This document shows, one piece after another, positions 26,009 to 34,676 of a stretch of DNA of 64,000 nt (its first letter is position 1; each line of letters begins with the position of its first letter). The DNA comes from Paraburkholderia rhynchosiae (lineage in GTDB: Bacteria; Pseudomonadota; Gammaproteobacteria; Burkholderiales; Burkholderiaceae). The DNA lies in contig NZ_PNXY01000017.1 in NCBI RefSeq assembly GCF_002879865.1, positions 89,539 to 153,538 on the forward strand, written 5' to 3'. Under the pieces are notes generated by a model. It made no database searches. It saw nothing but the letters and a program-made list of their open reading frames with translations, and had not been told where the DNA came from. Position numbers and translations under genes: made by a program.

Positions 26009-27013
26009 ATGACCAGCAAGCTTCGCCGTTTGACCCTCACCGCAATCGCCGCCGCCGCGATCGCCGCACCCTTTGCCGCACAACTCTCCGCGCACGCGGA
26101 TCAGCCGCTGAAAGTCGGCTTCCTCGTGAAGATGCCGGAGCAGGCATGGTTCATCAACGAGCAGAAAGCCGCGACCGCGCTCGGCCAGAAGGACGGCTTT
26201 TCGGTGGTGAACATTGGCACGCCGGACGGCGAAAAAGTGCTGTCCGCAATCGACAACCTCGGCGCGCAAGGCGCGAAGGGCTTCGTGATCTGCGCGCCCG
26301 ACGTGCGTCTCGGACCGGCGATTCAGGCGCGTGCGAAGCGCTACAACATGAAGTTCGTCACCGTCGACGATCAGTTGGTCGACTCGACCGGCAAGCCGCT
26401 GCCGAACGTGCCGCATCTGGGCATGTCCGCATTCAAGATCGGCAATCAGGTCGGTCAGGCCATCTCCGAAGAAATGAAGCGCCGCGGCTGGAAGCCCGAG
26501 GAAGTCGGCGCGCTGCGCATCACGAACTATGAACTGCCGACCGCGAAGCTGCGCACCGACGGCGCGACAGAGTCGCTGCTCGCCGGCGGCTTCAAGAAGG
26601 AAAACATTTTTGACGCCCCGCAAAAGACGACCGATGACGAAGGCGGCTTCAACGCGTCCTCGCCGGTGCTCGCGAAGCATCCGAATATCAAGAAGTGGGT
26701 GATCTTCGCGCTCAACGAAGAAAGCGTGCTGGGCGGCGTGCGCGCCACCGAGCAGTTGCATATTCCGGCGGCGGATGTGATCGGCGTGGGCATCAACGGT
26801 GCGGGCGAGGCCTTTGCCGAATTCCAGAAGAAAGAGCCGACCGGCTTCTACGGCACGATCGCCGTCAGCTCGACGATGCACGGCAAGGAAAGCACGGAGA
26901 ACCTCGTGGAGTGGATCAAGGACGGCAAACAGCCGCCCGCCGATACCCAGACCACCGGCAAGCTGATGGTCCGCGGCAATTGGCAGGACGTGCGTAAAGA
27001 ACTCGGCATTTAA
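26009..27013 (+). CDS. araF: Periplasmic L-arabinose-type sugar-binding protein AraF
   Basis: The periplasmic receptor of a sugar ABC transporter. The 334-aa precursor has a signal peptide (MTSKLRRLTLTAIAAAAIAAPFAAQLSAHA) and reads along its length like E. coli AraF: KVGFLVKMPEQAWF, VVNIGTPDGEKVLSAIDNLGAQGAKGFVICAPD, VTVDDQLVD, ALNEESVLGGVRATEQ, VIGVGINGAGEAFAE and TGFYGTIAVS. This makes L-arabinose (perhaps also galactose or fucose) the most likely ligand. ATG 26009 has AGGAGACAG as RBS. It is first in the araFGH set; a stem-loop follows it. Confidence 0.92.
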   Translation: MTSKLRRLTLTAIAAAAIAAPFAAQLSAHADQPLKVGFLVKMPEQAWFINEQKAATALGQKDGFSVVNIGTPDGEKVLSAIDNLGAQGAKGFVICAPDVRLGPAIQARAKRYNMKFVTVDDQLVDSTGKPLPNVPHLGMSAFKIGNQVGQAISEEMKRRGWKPEEVGALRITNYELPTAKLRTDGATESLLAGGFKKENIFDAPQKTTDDEGGFNASSPVLAKHPNIKKWVIFALNEESVLGGVRATEQLHIPAADVIGVGINGAGEAFAEFQKKEPTGFYGTIAVSSTMHGKESTENLVEWIKDGKQPPADTQTTGKLMVRGNWQDVRKELGI

Positions 27014-27035
27014 GCCGGGTTCGAGTTTGCACGCA

Positions 27036-27087
27036 GCGGGCCGCGCTTTTCGCGTCCGGCATTGCGCTTGATGCGCGAGCGGCCCGC
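27036..27087 (+). repeat. Intercistronic inverted repeat between araF and araG
   Basis: GCGGGCCGC (27036-27044) and GCGGCCCGC (27079-27087) can pair into a 9-bp stem around a 34-nt loop that itself has short GCGC complementarity. There is no T-run, so it looks like an mRNA-stabilising or processing element rather than a terminator. This would favour excess AraF over the membrane parts, as is common for binding-protein operons. Confidence 0.55.
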
Positions 27088-27116
27088 ACAGGTTGTCCAC
27101 CATTGAGGTTTTTTCG

Positions 27117-28679
27117 ATGACGTCCTCACACACTGCGTCTTCCATCGGCGCTGCAGCCGCGCCGGTGGCAGTGCCCTCGCCCGCGCTCGCTTCGACTGAG
27201 CCCTATCTGCAACTCGACGGCATCACCGTGCGCTTTCCCGGCGTGCTCGCGCTCGATCAGGTCTCGCTCGAAGTACGGCGCGGCGAAGTGCACGGCCTGA
27301 TGGGCGAAAACGGCGCCGGCAAGTCGACGTTGCTGAAGGTGCTGTCCGGCGTCAATCAGCCGGCGGCGGGCACGTTGTCGCTCGATGGCGCCGAGCAGCA
27401 GTTCACCACGACGAAGGCGGCGATCGCGGCGGGCGTCGCGATCATTTATCAGGAACTGCATCTGGTGCCGGAGCTGACGGTCGCCGAAAACCTGATGCTC
27501 GGCGCGCTGCCCAATCGCTTCGGTGTGCTGGACGAAAAGGCGCTGGTTGCGCGCGCGGTGCGTGAGCTCGAACGGCTTGGTGAAAAAATCGACCCGTCGC
27601 AGCAGGTGAAGAATCTGTCGATCGGTCAGCGCCAGATGATCGAAATCGGCAAGGCGTTGATGCGCGACGCGCGCGTGATTGCGTTCGACGAACCGACCAG
27701 TTCGTTGTCGTCGCGCGAGACGACGCAGCTGTTCCGGATCATTCGCGCGTTGCGGGCTGAAGGCCGCGCGATTATCTACGTGACGCATCGGATGGATGAG
27801 GTGTACGAGCTATGCGATCGCGTGACCGTGTTTCGCGACGGTCGCCGCATCGATACGTTCGACGCCGGCGAAGGACTCGACCGCGATCGTCTGATTAGCT
27901 GCATGGTCGGCCGCTCGATCGCCGACGTGTACGGCTATCGCACGCGCGAAGTCGGTGACGTGCAGCTCGACGTCAAAGGATTGATGGGCCCCGGGCTGCG
28001 TGAGCCCGCTTCTTTCTCGGCGCGCAAAGGCGAGATCGTCGGCTTCTTCGGACTCGTCGGCGCGGGGCGCTCCGAGTTGATGAAGCTGATCTACGGCGCG
28101 GTCAAACCCACGGCCGGCGAGATCACGCTCAAAGGCAAGCAGGTGCGCTTCGCCACGCCGCGCGATGCGGTTCGCGCGGGCGTCGCGCTATGCCCCGAAG
28201 ATCGCAAGCAGGAAGGCATCGTCGCTATCGCTTCGGTTTCGGACAACCTCAACATCAGCTGCCGCCGGCACTTCAGCCGCTTCAACGTGCTCAACGGCCG
28301 CAAGGAAGCGCAGACCGCGAAGGAGTTCATCGGCAAGCTCGCGATCAAGACGCGCAACGGCGAGACGCCGATCGGCACGCTCTCCGGCGGCAATCAGCAG
28401 AAGGTGATCCTGTCGCGCTGGCTCGCCGAAGACATCGACGTGTTTCTGATGGACGAGCCTACGCGCGGCATCGACGTCGGCGCGCGCAGCGAAATTTACG
28501 GACTGCTGTACGGGCTTGCGGACGCGGGCCGCACGGTGATCGTCGTCTCGAGCGATCTGGCCGAAGTGATCGGCGTGACGGATCGCGTGATCGTGATGAA
28601 GGAAGGCCGCCTGGTTGGCAATCTGCCGAAAGCTGAGGCCACGCCCGATGCGCTCATCAAGCTTGCCCTGCCTCGTTAG
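27117..28679 (+). CDS. araG: Sugar ABC transporter ATP-binding protein AraG
   Basis: A duplicated ATPase of the monosaccharide ABC class (AraG/RbsA/XylG). The first half has Walker A GENGAGKST and signature LSIGQRQMIEIGKAL; the second has the usual degenerate Walker A GLVGAGRSE, the signature LSGGNQQKVILSRWL and Walker B VFLMDEPTRGIDVG. It powers uptake by AraF-AraH at the inner membrane. ATG 27117 has GAGG 9 bp upstream; an alternative TTG at 27093 is less likely. The Ser/Ala-rich first 28 residues are variable. Confidence 0.94.
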   Translation: MTSSHTASSIGAAAAPVAVPSPALASTEPYLQLDGITVRFPGVLALDQVSLEVRRGEVHGLMGENGAGKSTLLKVLSGVNQPAAGTLSLDGAEQQFTTTKAAIAAGVAIIYQELHLVPELTVAENLMLGALPNRFGVLDEKALVARAVRELERLGEKIDPSQQVKNLSIGQRQMIEIGKALMRDARVIAFDEPTSSLSSRETTQLFRIIRALRAEGRAIIYVTHRMDEVYELCDRVTVFRDGRRIDTFDAGEGLDRDRLISCMVGRSIADVYGYRTREVGDVQLDVKGLMGPGLREPASFSARKGEIVGFFGLVGAGRSELMKLIYGAVKPTAGEITLKGKQVRFATPRDAVRAGVALCPEDRKQEGIVAIASVSDNLNISCRRHFSRFNVLNGRKEAQTAKEFIGKLAIKTRNGETPIGTLSGGNQQKVILSRWLAEDIDVFLMDEPTRGIDVGARSEIYGLLYGLADAGRTVIVVSSDLAEVIGVTDRVIVMKEGRLVGNLPKAEATPDALIKLALPR

Positions 28680-28794
28680 GCTTGCATGCTCACCGCGCTC
28701 ATCACATTTAACAGACAAACGAAGGCAACTGAATCGCGCCGCTGAAGCAGCATTGAAAACGGCACTGAAACGGCATTAAAACGGAACACACATC

Positions 28795-29799
28795 ATGCAT
28801 ACACCTTCAACCGACTCCTCCACGCCGGCCGTCGCTTCCGCGGGCTTGAGCGCGCGCGCCGCGCGCACCTGGGATCTGATCAACAAGTCCGGCATCGTGA
28901 TGGTGTTCGTCATTCTGTTCGCGGCGCTGTCGTTCACCGTGCCCGACTTTTTGAGTTCGCGAAACATTCAGGGCTTGCTGCTCTCCGTCACGCTGATCGG
29001 TTCAATTTCGGTGACGATGATGTTCGTTCTCGCGCTCGGCGAAGTCGATCTGTCGGTCGCGTCGATCGTGGCGTTCGCGGGCGTCGTGGCCTCCACGTTG
29101 ATCACGGTGACGCATAGCGTGCTGCTCGGCGTCGCTGCCGGCGTGCTTGCGGGCGGCGCGGTTGGCCTCGTCAACGGTGTGCTGGTCGCGCGCTACAAGA
29201 TCAACTCGCTAATCGTCACGCTCGCAATGATGGAAGTGGTGCGTGGCCTCGCGTTCATCACGTCGAACGGCGACGCGGTGATGATCTCCGAAGAGAGCTT
29301 CTTCGACTTGGGCGGCGGCTCGTTCCTCGGCATTTCGTATCCGATCTGGAGCAACATCATTGGCTTCGTGCTGTTCGGTTTCCTGCTGAAGAAGACCGTG
29401 TTCGGCAAGAACGTGCTGGCCGTCGGCGGCAATGGCGAGGCGGCGTTGCTGGCGGGTCTGCCCGTCATGCGTATCAAGATTACGGTGTTCGTGCTGCAAG
29501 GGCTCGTCACCGGCTTTGCGGGCGTCATGCTGGCGTCCCGTATGAGTCTCGGCGATCCGAAAACGTCGGTTGGTCTCGAACTCGGCGTGATCTCCGCGTG
29601 CGTGCTCGGCGGCGTGTCGCTCACGGGCGGCGTCGCGACGATTTCCGGCGTGCTCGTGGGCGTGCTGATCATGGGTTCCGTGCAGGACGCAATGAGCCTG
29701 ATGAACGTGCCGACTTTCTATCAATACCTGATTCGCGGCGGGATTTTGCTGCTCGCGGTGCTGTTCGATCAGTTCCGCCGCAGCAAGCGCGTGCATTAA
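28795..29799 (+). CDS. araH: Sugar ABC transporter permease AraH
   Basis: The 334-aa permease of the monosaccharide importer family (BPD_transp_2), with 8-10 predicted membrane segments, from VMVFVILFAALSFTVPDFLS to YLIRGGILLLAVLFDQFRR. Characteristic stretches include ALGEVDLSVASIVAFAGVVAS, VNGVLVARYKINSLIVTLAMMEVVRGLAF and GVISACVLGGVSLTGGVATISGVLVGVLIMG. It lies 115 bp after araG; the spacer has repeated AAACGGCA-like units (CATTGAAAACGGCACTGAAACGGCATTAAAACGG is not quoted further) and no terminator, so it is in the same operon. Confidence 0.93.
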   Translation: MHTPSTDSSTPAVASAGLSARAARTWDLINKSGIVMVFVILFAALSFTVPDFLSSRNIQGLLLSVTLIGSISVTMMFVLALGEVDLSVASIVAFAGVVASTLITVTHSVLLGVAAGVLAGGAVGLVNGVLVARYKINSLIVTLAMMEVVRGLAFITSNGDAVMISEESFFDLGGGSFLGISYPIWSNIIGFVLFGFLLKKTVFGKNVLAVGGNGEAALLAGLPVMRIKITVFVLQGLVTGFAGVMLASRMSLGDPKTSVGLELGVISACVLGGVSLTGGVATISGVLVGVLIMGSVQDAMSLMNVPTFYQYLIRGGILLLAVLFDQFRRSKRVH

Positions 29800-29849
29800 G
29801 CGTGCGCTGACACGCGCCCTACCCTACATGTTTGCCAACAGGAGATTTC

Positions 29850-31583
29850 ATGGCTGATTCGAACGAGACTAAAAAGCCGCTGCGCAGCCAGGCGTGGTTC
29901 GGCCTCAAGGACCGCGACGGTTTTCTGCATCGATCGTGGATGAAGAACCAGGGCATTCCGCACGATGAATTCGACGGACGTCCCGTCATTGGCATCTGTA
30001 ATACGTGGTCGGAACTCACGCCCTGCAACGCGCACTTCCGCGAACTCGCTGAGTACGTGAAAAAAGGCGTGCACGAAGCCGGCGGCTTGCCGCTCGAGTT
30101 TCCGGTGATGTCGCTTGGCGAAACGAATTTGCGGCCCACGGCGATGCTGTTCCGCAACCTCGCTTCGATGGACGTCGAGGAATCGATCCGCGGTAATCCG
30201 ATGGATGGCGTGATCCTGCTCGTCGGCTGCGACAAGACGACGCCGGCGCTGCTGATGGGCGCGGCGTCGTGCAATCTGCCGTCGCTCGCGGTGTCGGGTG
30301 GACCGATGCTCAACGGCCGGTTCCGCGGCAAGCATATCGGCTCGGGCACGGGTGTCTGGCAGATGTCCGAGGAAGTGCGCGCCGGTTCGATGACGCAGGA
30401 GGAATTCACCGAAGCCGAGTCGTGCATGAACCGCTCGCGTGGCCATTGCATGACGATGGGCACGGCGTCGACGATGGCTTCGATGGTCGAATCGCTCGGC
30501 ATGGGCTTGCCGCAGAACGCGGCGATTCCCGCAGTCGACGCGCGCCGTCAGGTGCTCGCGCATCTGGCGGGCCGGCGCATCGTCGACATGGTTCGCGAAG
30601 ACCTGACGATGGACAAAATTCTCACCCGCCAGGCGTTCGAAAACGCGATTCGCACGAATGCGGCGATTGGTGGCTCGACCAACGCGGTCGTACATCTGAT
30701 CGCGCTTGCGAAGCGTATTGGCGTGGAGCTTTCGCTAGAGGACTGGGAGCTGGGCTCGAATGTGCCGTGTCTCGTGAATCTGCAACCGTCAGGCGAATAC
30801 CTGATGGAAGATTTTTACTACGCGGGCGGTTTGCCGGCGGTGCTCAAGCAACTCGGTGAGCAAGGGCTGCTGCATCGCGAGGCGCTCACGGTGAACGGCA
30901 AGACGATCTGGGACAACGTGCGCAACGCGCCGAATCACGACGAGAAGGTCATTACCACGTTCGCCGAGCCGTTCAAGCCGAAGGCGGGCATCGCGGTTCT
31001 CAAGGGCAATCTCGCGCCGAATGGCGCGGTGATCAAACCGTCGGCGGCTACTGCGGAACTGCTCAAGCATCGCGGCCGCGCGGTCGTGTTCGAAAACATC
31101 GAGGAACTGCACGCGAAGATCGACGACGAGGCGCTCGACATCGACGAGAACTGCATCATGGTGCTCAAGGGCGCGGGGCCGAAGGGTTATCCGGGCTTTG
31201 CCGAGGTGGGCAACATGCCGTTGCCGAAAAAGGTGCTGCAAAAAGGCATTACGGACATGGTGCGCATTTCGGATGGACGCATGAGCGGCACGGCGTACGG
31301 CGCGGTGGTGCTCCACGTGTCGCCGGAAGCGGCCGCGGGCGGTCCGCTCGCGTTCGTGCAGACCGGCGACATGATCGAGCTGGATGTCGAAGCGCGGCGC
31401 CTGCATCTCGACGTCACCGACGAAGAACTCGCGCGCCGGCGCGCCACATGGCAGGCGCCCGAGGCGCCGAAGCGTGGCTACTACAAGCTCTATGTCGAGC
31501 ACGTGCTGCAAGCGGATCAGGGCGCGGATCTCGACTTCCTGGTCGGATCGAGCGGCGCGCCGGTGCCGCGCGATTCTCACTAA
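29850..31583 (+). CDS. L-arabonate dehydratase-like enzyme of the IlvD/Edd family
   Basis: A 577-aa Fe-S dehydratase that should convert a sugar acid (most likely L-arabonate) to its 2-keto-3-deoxy form. The three cluster cysteines are in ICNTWSELTPCN, LLVGCDKTTPA and NRSRGHCMTMGTAST; NAAIGGSTNAVVHL and RISDGRMSGTAYG are family hallmarks. It resembles the arabinonate/xylonate dehydratase branch rather than IlvD. ATG 29850 has AGGAGAT at ideal spacing. It closes the sugar operon, and gives the transporter a metabolic context: non-phosphorylative pentose oxidation ending in 2-oxoglutarate. The sugar dehydrogenase, lactonase and 2-keto-3-deoxy-arabonate dehydratase are not in the window. Confidence 0.9.
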   Translation: MADSNETKKPLRSQAWFGLKDRDGFLHRSWMKNQGIPHDEFDGRPVIGICNTWSELTPCNAHFRELAEYVKKGVHEAGGLPLEFPVMSLGETNLRPTAMLFRNLASMDVEESIRGNPMDGVILLVGCDKTTPALLMGAASCNLPSLAVSGGPMLNGRFRGKHIGSGTGVWQMSEEVRAGSMTQEEFTEAESCMNRSRGHCMTMGTASTMASMVESLGMGLPQNAAIPAVDARRQVLAHLAGRRIVDMVREDLTMDKILTRQAFENAIRTNAAIGGSTNAVVHLIALAKRIGVELSLEDWELGSNVPCLVNLQPSGEYLMEDFYYAGGLPAVLKQLGEQGLLHREALTVNGKTIWDNVRNAPNHDEKVITTFAEPFKPKAGIAVLKGNLAPNGAVIKPSAATAELLKHRGRAVVFENIEELHAKIDDEALDIDENCIMVLKGAGPKGYPGFAEVGNMPLPKKVLQKGITDMVRISDGRMSGTAYGAVVLHVSPEAAAGGPLAFVQTGDMIELDVEARRLHLDVTDEELARRRATWQAPEAPKRGYYKLYVEHVLQADQGADLDFLVGSSGAPVPRDSH

Positions 31584-31645
31584 CCGGCGCGTGTCGCGCT
31601 AACGAGTCAAACGGTTGTTCCCTGCGCTTTGCGAGAAGGCGTACT

Positions 31646-31682
31646 GCCGATGCGGATAGACATACCGCATCGGCTTTTTTTT
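31646..31682 (+). terminator. Terminator of the sugar operon
   Basis: GCCGATGCGG / CCGCATCGGC, a perfect 10-bp stem with a 9-nt loop, followed by eight T residues, about 60 bp after the dehydratase stop. Confidence 0.92.
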
Positions 31683-31723
31683 CGCCGGTTCTTTAAACGC
31701 ACCGCACGCCGTGCGCCGAATAA

Positions 31724-31767
31724 TAAAAAACCGGCTCGACATTCAAGATGTCCAGCCGGTTTTTTTC
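31724..31767. terminator. Second, bidirectional terminator
   Basis: AAAAAACCGGCT and AGCCGGTTTTTTT form a stem with a run of A on one side and T on the other. It can stop leftward transcription from the small secreted-protein gene as well as read-through from the sugar operon. Confidence 0.85.
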
Positions 31768-31872
31768 AATCACAAGTTCACCGTCTCCGGCTTTTAAAGT
31801 CAGAGAGTCCGCATATGCGCACTCCGTTCCGGCGCATTGCCGGAACGCCCGCGCATTCAGCGTTTTACTGCG

Positions 31873-32211
31873 TTATTGCTTGATGAATCGATCGTTCGCC
31901 CAAAGGCCTTGCGTGTCGCTATTGCCGGAATTCACGAATTCGATGTCATGACCGACCACCCGCACCACGCGGAAGCTCGAATTCTCGGGCGTCGAAACGC
32001 ATTGATATCCGGAGAAGAACTCCTGCATTTTTTGCTGTTCGCCGGCTTGCGCGTGCAGGTCGACGGCGTCGAGTTTGTCCTTTGACAGACAGCCATACGC
32101 GTTGGCCTTGAACTGGATGGTTTGCTGCGGCTTGATCATGACGTCTTGCGCCTGAACGGTCGCGGCAGCCAAACTTGCAATAGCGAAAACAAGGGCGATT
32201 CGAGTTTTCAT
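31873..32211 (-). CDS. Small secreted protein of unknown function
   Basis: A 112-aa protein with a clear signal peptide (MKTRIALVFAIASLAAATVQAQ) and a 90-residue mature part with two Cys (NAYGCLSKDKL and SGYQCVSTP), likely one disulfide. GGAGGAAT lies 5-6 bp before the ATG. The pattern of one disulfide plus FRVVRVVGHDIEFVNSG suggests a small beta-rich periplasmic domain. I do not recognise the family. It is monocistronic, with the bidirectional terminator 100 bp downstream. Confidence 0.75.
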   Translation of the reverse strand: MKTRIALVFAIASLAAATVQAQDVMIKPQQTIQFKANAYGCLSKDKLDAVDLHAQAGEQQKMQEFFSGYQCVSTPENSSFRVVRVVGHDIEFVNSGNSDTQGLWANDRFIKQ

Positions 32212-32688
32212 GTATTCCTCCGGTGCGGGCCGATTGCTCAGGTTAGCTATGTATTTAACTCCCACGTCTGACCCGCACCTTGCACTTTAGGAGAACGCGG
32301 TAGAACAACAAGCACATCTTGTGTGCGGTCGCAACAGCGGCGAATTGTCGCACCATGCGCGGCACCTGCTTAAAGCTTCGGCAGCGCCCGAAACGGTGGA
32401 AATTGCAAGGGATAACAAGAAAAGGAACTGCACGCGCGGCTTTAACCCGTAATGCTTTGGGGTGGTGGGTTGGCGTAAACGCGATATCCGTTTTAAGCGA
32501 TTTACTACAATCTAAGATCGGTTTGGTGCATTGCACACAAAGTCATTCGGCCGACTGGGTAAAACGAGATAAATAACGGTGTAGATGCAGAAGATAAAAG
32601 ATGCCAGGTAGCGCTCCCCCTTATACGTCGGAGTTAACCGCACGATGGCCGCAAGTACGGGTACGAGCGGTGCTCTACAATAAAAACC
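32212..32688. other. AT-richer intergenic region
   Basis: Nearly 480 bp without a convincing gene, lower in GC than its surroundings. It must hold the promoter of the secreted-protein gene (minus) and of the small membrane protein (plus). TACAAT at 32506-32511 and 32676-32681 resemble -10 boxes but lack good -35 partners. No terminator-like hairpin was seen. Confidence 0.4.
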
Positions 32689-32892
32689 ATGCTTGTGCGA
32701 ACGGAGGCCGCCGTGGTCGAGAATTTGATATTGGGCGTTTTCCTGGTCCTTCCGCTGCTTATCGTCGCGTTTCTTTTCTCCGACGAATTGTGGCAAGAAC
32801 ACCGGCATCTGCACGACATGCGTCCCATGCATGCGAAACCCCGGCGTCACGACTGGCGCCATCCGCTGCGCCGCTCGCGGGATCGGGTATAA
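32689..32892 (+). CDS. Small single-pass membrane protein
   Basis: A 67-aa frame, MLVRTEAAVVENLILGVFLVLPLLIVAFLFSDELWQEHR..., with one membrane helix (NLILGVFLVLPLLIVAFLFS) and a basic His/Arg-rich tail (HDMRPMHAKPRRHDWRHPLRRSRDRV). The start may instead be GTG at codon 9. The clear hydrophobic helix followed by a charged tail suggests a real small gene, but no function is known to me. Confidence 0.5.
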   Translation: MLVRTEAAVVENLILGVFLVLPLLIVAFLFSDELWQEHRHLHDMRPMHAKPRRHDWRHPLRRSRDRV

Positions 32893-32938
32893 AGCGCGGC
32901 TCATGCAGATTCGCTAGCACTCGAGCGGGCTTAGTAAC

Positions 32939-33364
32939 TCAATCCGCTCGCCAATGCGCGCGAATGCGCTTGGCGAGTGCTTCGAGCGTGTCGGCATCCG
33001 CCACGTCGCGGGCATGCATGCGCAACGGTTGACCTTCCCAGCGCGGAATGACGTGAAAGTGCACATGCGGCACGGTTTGGCCGGCAGCCGCGCCGTTGAA
33101 TTGCCCGATGAACACGCCGTCCGGACGCAAGGCCGCGCGCACAGCGATGGCGAGCTTCTGCGTCATACGCATGCAAGCCACCGTCGCTGCATCCGACAAG
33201 TCGAAAATTTCAGCCACCGCTTCTTTCGGCACGACCAGCAAGTGCCCGTCGGCTTGCGGCATCAGGTCCATGAAGGCCAGTGCCGCGTCGGTTTCCGCCA
33301 CTTTGATGCAGGGTAATTCGCCACGCAGAATTTTTGCGAAGGGATTGTGGTCGTCGTAGGTCAT
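32939..33364 (-). CDS. HIT-family nucleotide hydrolase
   Basis: A 141-aa histidine-triad protein. NPFAKILRGELPCIKVAETDAALAFMDLMPQADGHLLVVPKEAVAEIFDL is the typical N-terminal half, and the active site HVHFHVIPRW (H-x-H-x-H) is intact. HIT proteins hydrolyse phosphoramidates or dinucleotides such as adenosine 5'-monophosphoramidate. ATG 33364 (MTYDDHNPF) is chosen over an upstream in-frame extension. Confidence 0.93.
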   Translation of the reverse strand: MTYDDHNPFAKILRGELPCIKVAETDAALAFMDLMPQADGHLLVVPKEAVAEIFDLSDAATVACMRMTQKLAIAVRAALRPDGVFIGQFNGAAAGQTVPHVHFHVIPRWEGQPLRMHARDVADADTLEALAKRIRAHWRAD

Positions 33365-33854
33365 CGCGTTGTTTCTCCTGATTGCAAGCTCGTCATGGGA
33401 AGCGGTTGCCGCTTTACGGCGATTGTCCATCACATCTATCACAGCGCGCGGCGCGCGAATGCGCAGACACGCCTCGGCGCGAGCGGGCCGCGACGCCGTT
33501 CGGGTCGGTCAGCGTCAATCGCGACGCGCGCAGACGTCGGCGGTCAGTTCCGGAGTTTTTCCGCGAACGACGGCGCGTGCAACCCGGAACGCTTGTTCCG
33601 ACAGAAGCTGGAACTGGCGGCGCTCGCCACGCAATTGAGCGACGAGTATATCGACCGTCTGCGCCGCGGCGGCCACGACGAGGGGCTTCTCTCCCGCCGA
33701 TGTCCTCCCGGGCCATTTCACGCTCGGCTCCGACCACGTGCATTGAGAACTGCCGGTGGCCGTTACACAGGTAATCTGTCGTTACCACTTGCAGCATCTA
33801 TTTCCGCGCGCGTGGTCGACAATTCGTTCCATGCCTTAACGGCGGGAGCGCAAA
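33365..33854. other. Gene-poor region with a possible decayed coding stretch
   Basis: No intact gene is evident in 490 bp. On the plus strand about 33580-33690 reads NPERLFRQKLELAALATQLSDEYIDRLRRGG, which has the look of a real helical protein segment, but it has no own start and runs out of frame. It may be a relic of a small regulatory or chaperone-like gene. Confidence 0.3.
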
Positions 33855-34187
33855 ATGAAAAAGTTAGCAGTGGCGTTGGTGATGGTGGGCAGCTTGAGCG
33901 TCGCGGGACAAGCGTCGGCTCATGGTCATGGTGGCGGCAATGGCGGCGAGGTGATCGGTGCGCTGATCGGCGGGGCATTGTTGGGCGCCGTGGTGACATC
34001 GGCATTGAATCCGGCGCCGGTCGTGGCTTATCAGCAGCCCGTTTATGCGCAGCCGGTGTATCAGCCGGCGCCGGCGTACGCGGGTCCGCCGCCGGGATAC
34101 TGCTACGACCAATACCAGCGCGCGTATGTGGCGTGCGGAGCGCCGCAGCAGGAATACGGGTATCCGGAACCTGCGCCGAGGTGGTAA
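33855..34187 (+). CDS. Secreted glycine-zipper-like protein with Tyr/Pro/Gln-rich tail
   Basis: A 110-aa protein with a signal peptide (MKKLAVALVMVGSLSVAGQASA), a Gly/Ala-rich hydrophobic zipper (GGEVIGALIGGALLGAVVTSAL) and a low-complexity Pro/Tyr/Gln tail (AYQQPVYAQPVYQPAPAYAGPPPGYCYDQYQRAYVACG). Similar small envelope proteins are common in Burkholderiales; function unknown. A terminator follows 38 bp after the stop, so the gene is probably monocistronic. Confidence 0.8.
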   Translation: MKKLAVALVMVGSLSVAGQASAHGHGGGNGGEVIGALIGGALLGAVVTSALNPAPVVAYQQPVYAQPVYQPAPAYAGPPPGYCYDQYQRAYVACGAPQQEYGYPEPAPRW

Positions 34188-34225
34188 GCCCAGGGCGCGC
34201 GGGAGAACGGCGGGCTACAGACAGC

Positions 34226-34260
34226 AAGGCCGTCGCTGACCGCGACGGCCTTTTCTTTTT
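34226..34260 (+). terminator. Rho-independent terminator
   Basis: AAGGCCGTCGC / GCGACGGCCTT, a perfect 11-bp stem with a 5-nt loop, followed by a T-rich run (TTTTCTTTTTT). Confidence 0.9.
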
Positions 34261-34270
34261 TGCGCACCGC

Positions 34271-34432
34271 TTAATGCCTGTGATGCAGCCACTCGGCGTA
34301 ATGCGTGTCGAGCCAACGCTCGAGCTTTTGCGGTCCCGTCTTGTGGTGATAGCGGGACGCCGCCCAGATTGCCGCGCCGACCAGCAGCATCACGGTCGGC
34401 CCGAGCAGGTAAGCCAGCAACGATTCGGACAT
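34271..34432 (-). CDS. Small membrane protein of unknown function
   Basis: A 53-aa protein: MSESLLAYLLGPTVMLLVGAAIWAASRYHHKTGPQKLERWLDTHYAEWLHHRH. One membrane helix (LLAYLLGPTVMLLVGAAIWA) is followed by a basic amphipathic tail. AGGGAGGCTGCC just before the ATG gives a good RBS, which supports the start at 34432 against longer in-frame versions. No family recognised. Confidence 0.6.
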   Translation of the reverse strand: MSESLLAYLLGPTVMLLVGAAIWAASRYHHKTGPQKLERWLDTHYAEWLHHRH

Positions 34433-34613
34433 GGCAGCCTCCCTGAAAAAGGTTGCATCGTTGCTCCAGTGTAGGCGATCCATTGCAGGAGAAAAGCGCC
34501 GCGTGAAGCTTTGTTCTGGCTCTGCGCGTCGGTTGAAAATGCACTGTTTCGTAACCTATCGGATGTGCAGGTTTTCTGTTGTTCTGCAGTGACTTGTGGC
34601 GTTGAAGTGTGGT

Positions 34614-34625
34614 GTTGTGTACCAA
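34614..34625. repeat. Direct repeat GTTGTGTACCAA, left copy (candidate att site)
   Basis: The same 12-bp word occurs at 35935-35946, so the two copies bracket the integrase pseudogene about 50 bp outside each end. This is the arrangement expected of attL/attR core repeats around a shrunken integrative element. Confidence 0.45.
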
Positions 34626-34676
34626 CGAGGTTGGCGTGTGGATGCTCCGCCTTGCGGCTCGTTCACTACTGCGAAG

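Noticed and set aside
31724..31767. A mobile-element inverted repeat
   Set aside because: The A-run/stem/T-run structure and its place between converging genes fit a bidirectional terminator better.
33347..34474. A 375-codon plus-strand open frame
   Set aside because: It overlaps the better-supported 110-aa secreted protein in another frame and a terminator, and its composition is Arg/Gly/Ser-rich without domains.
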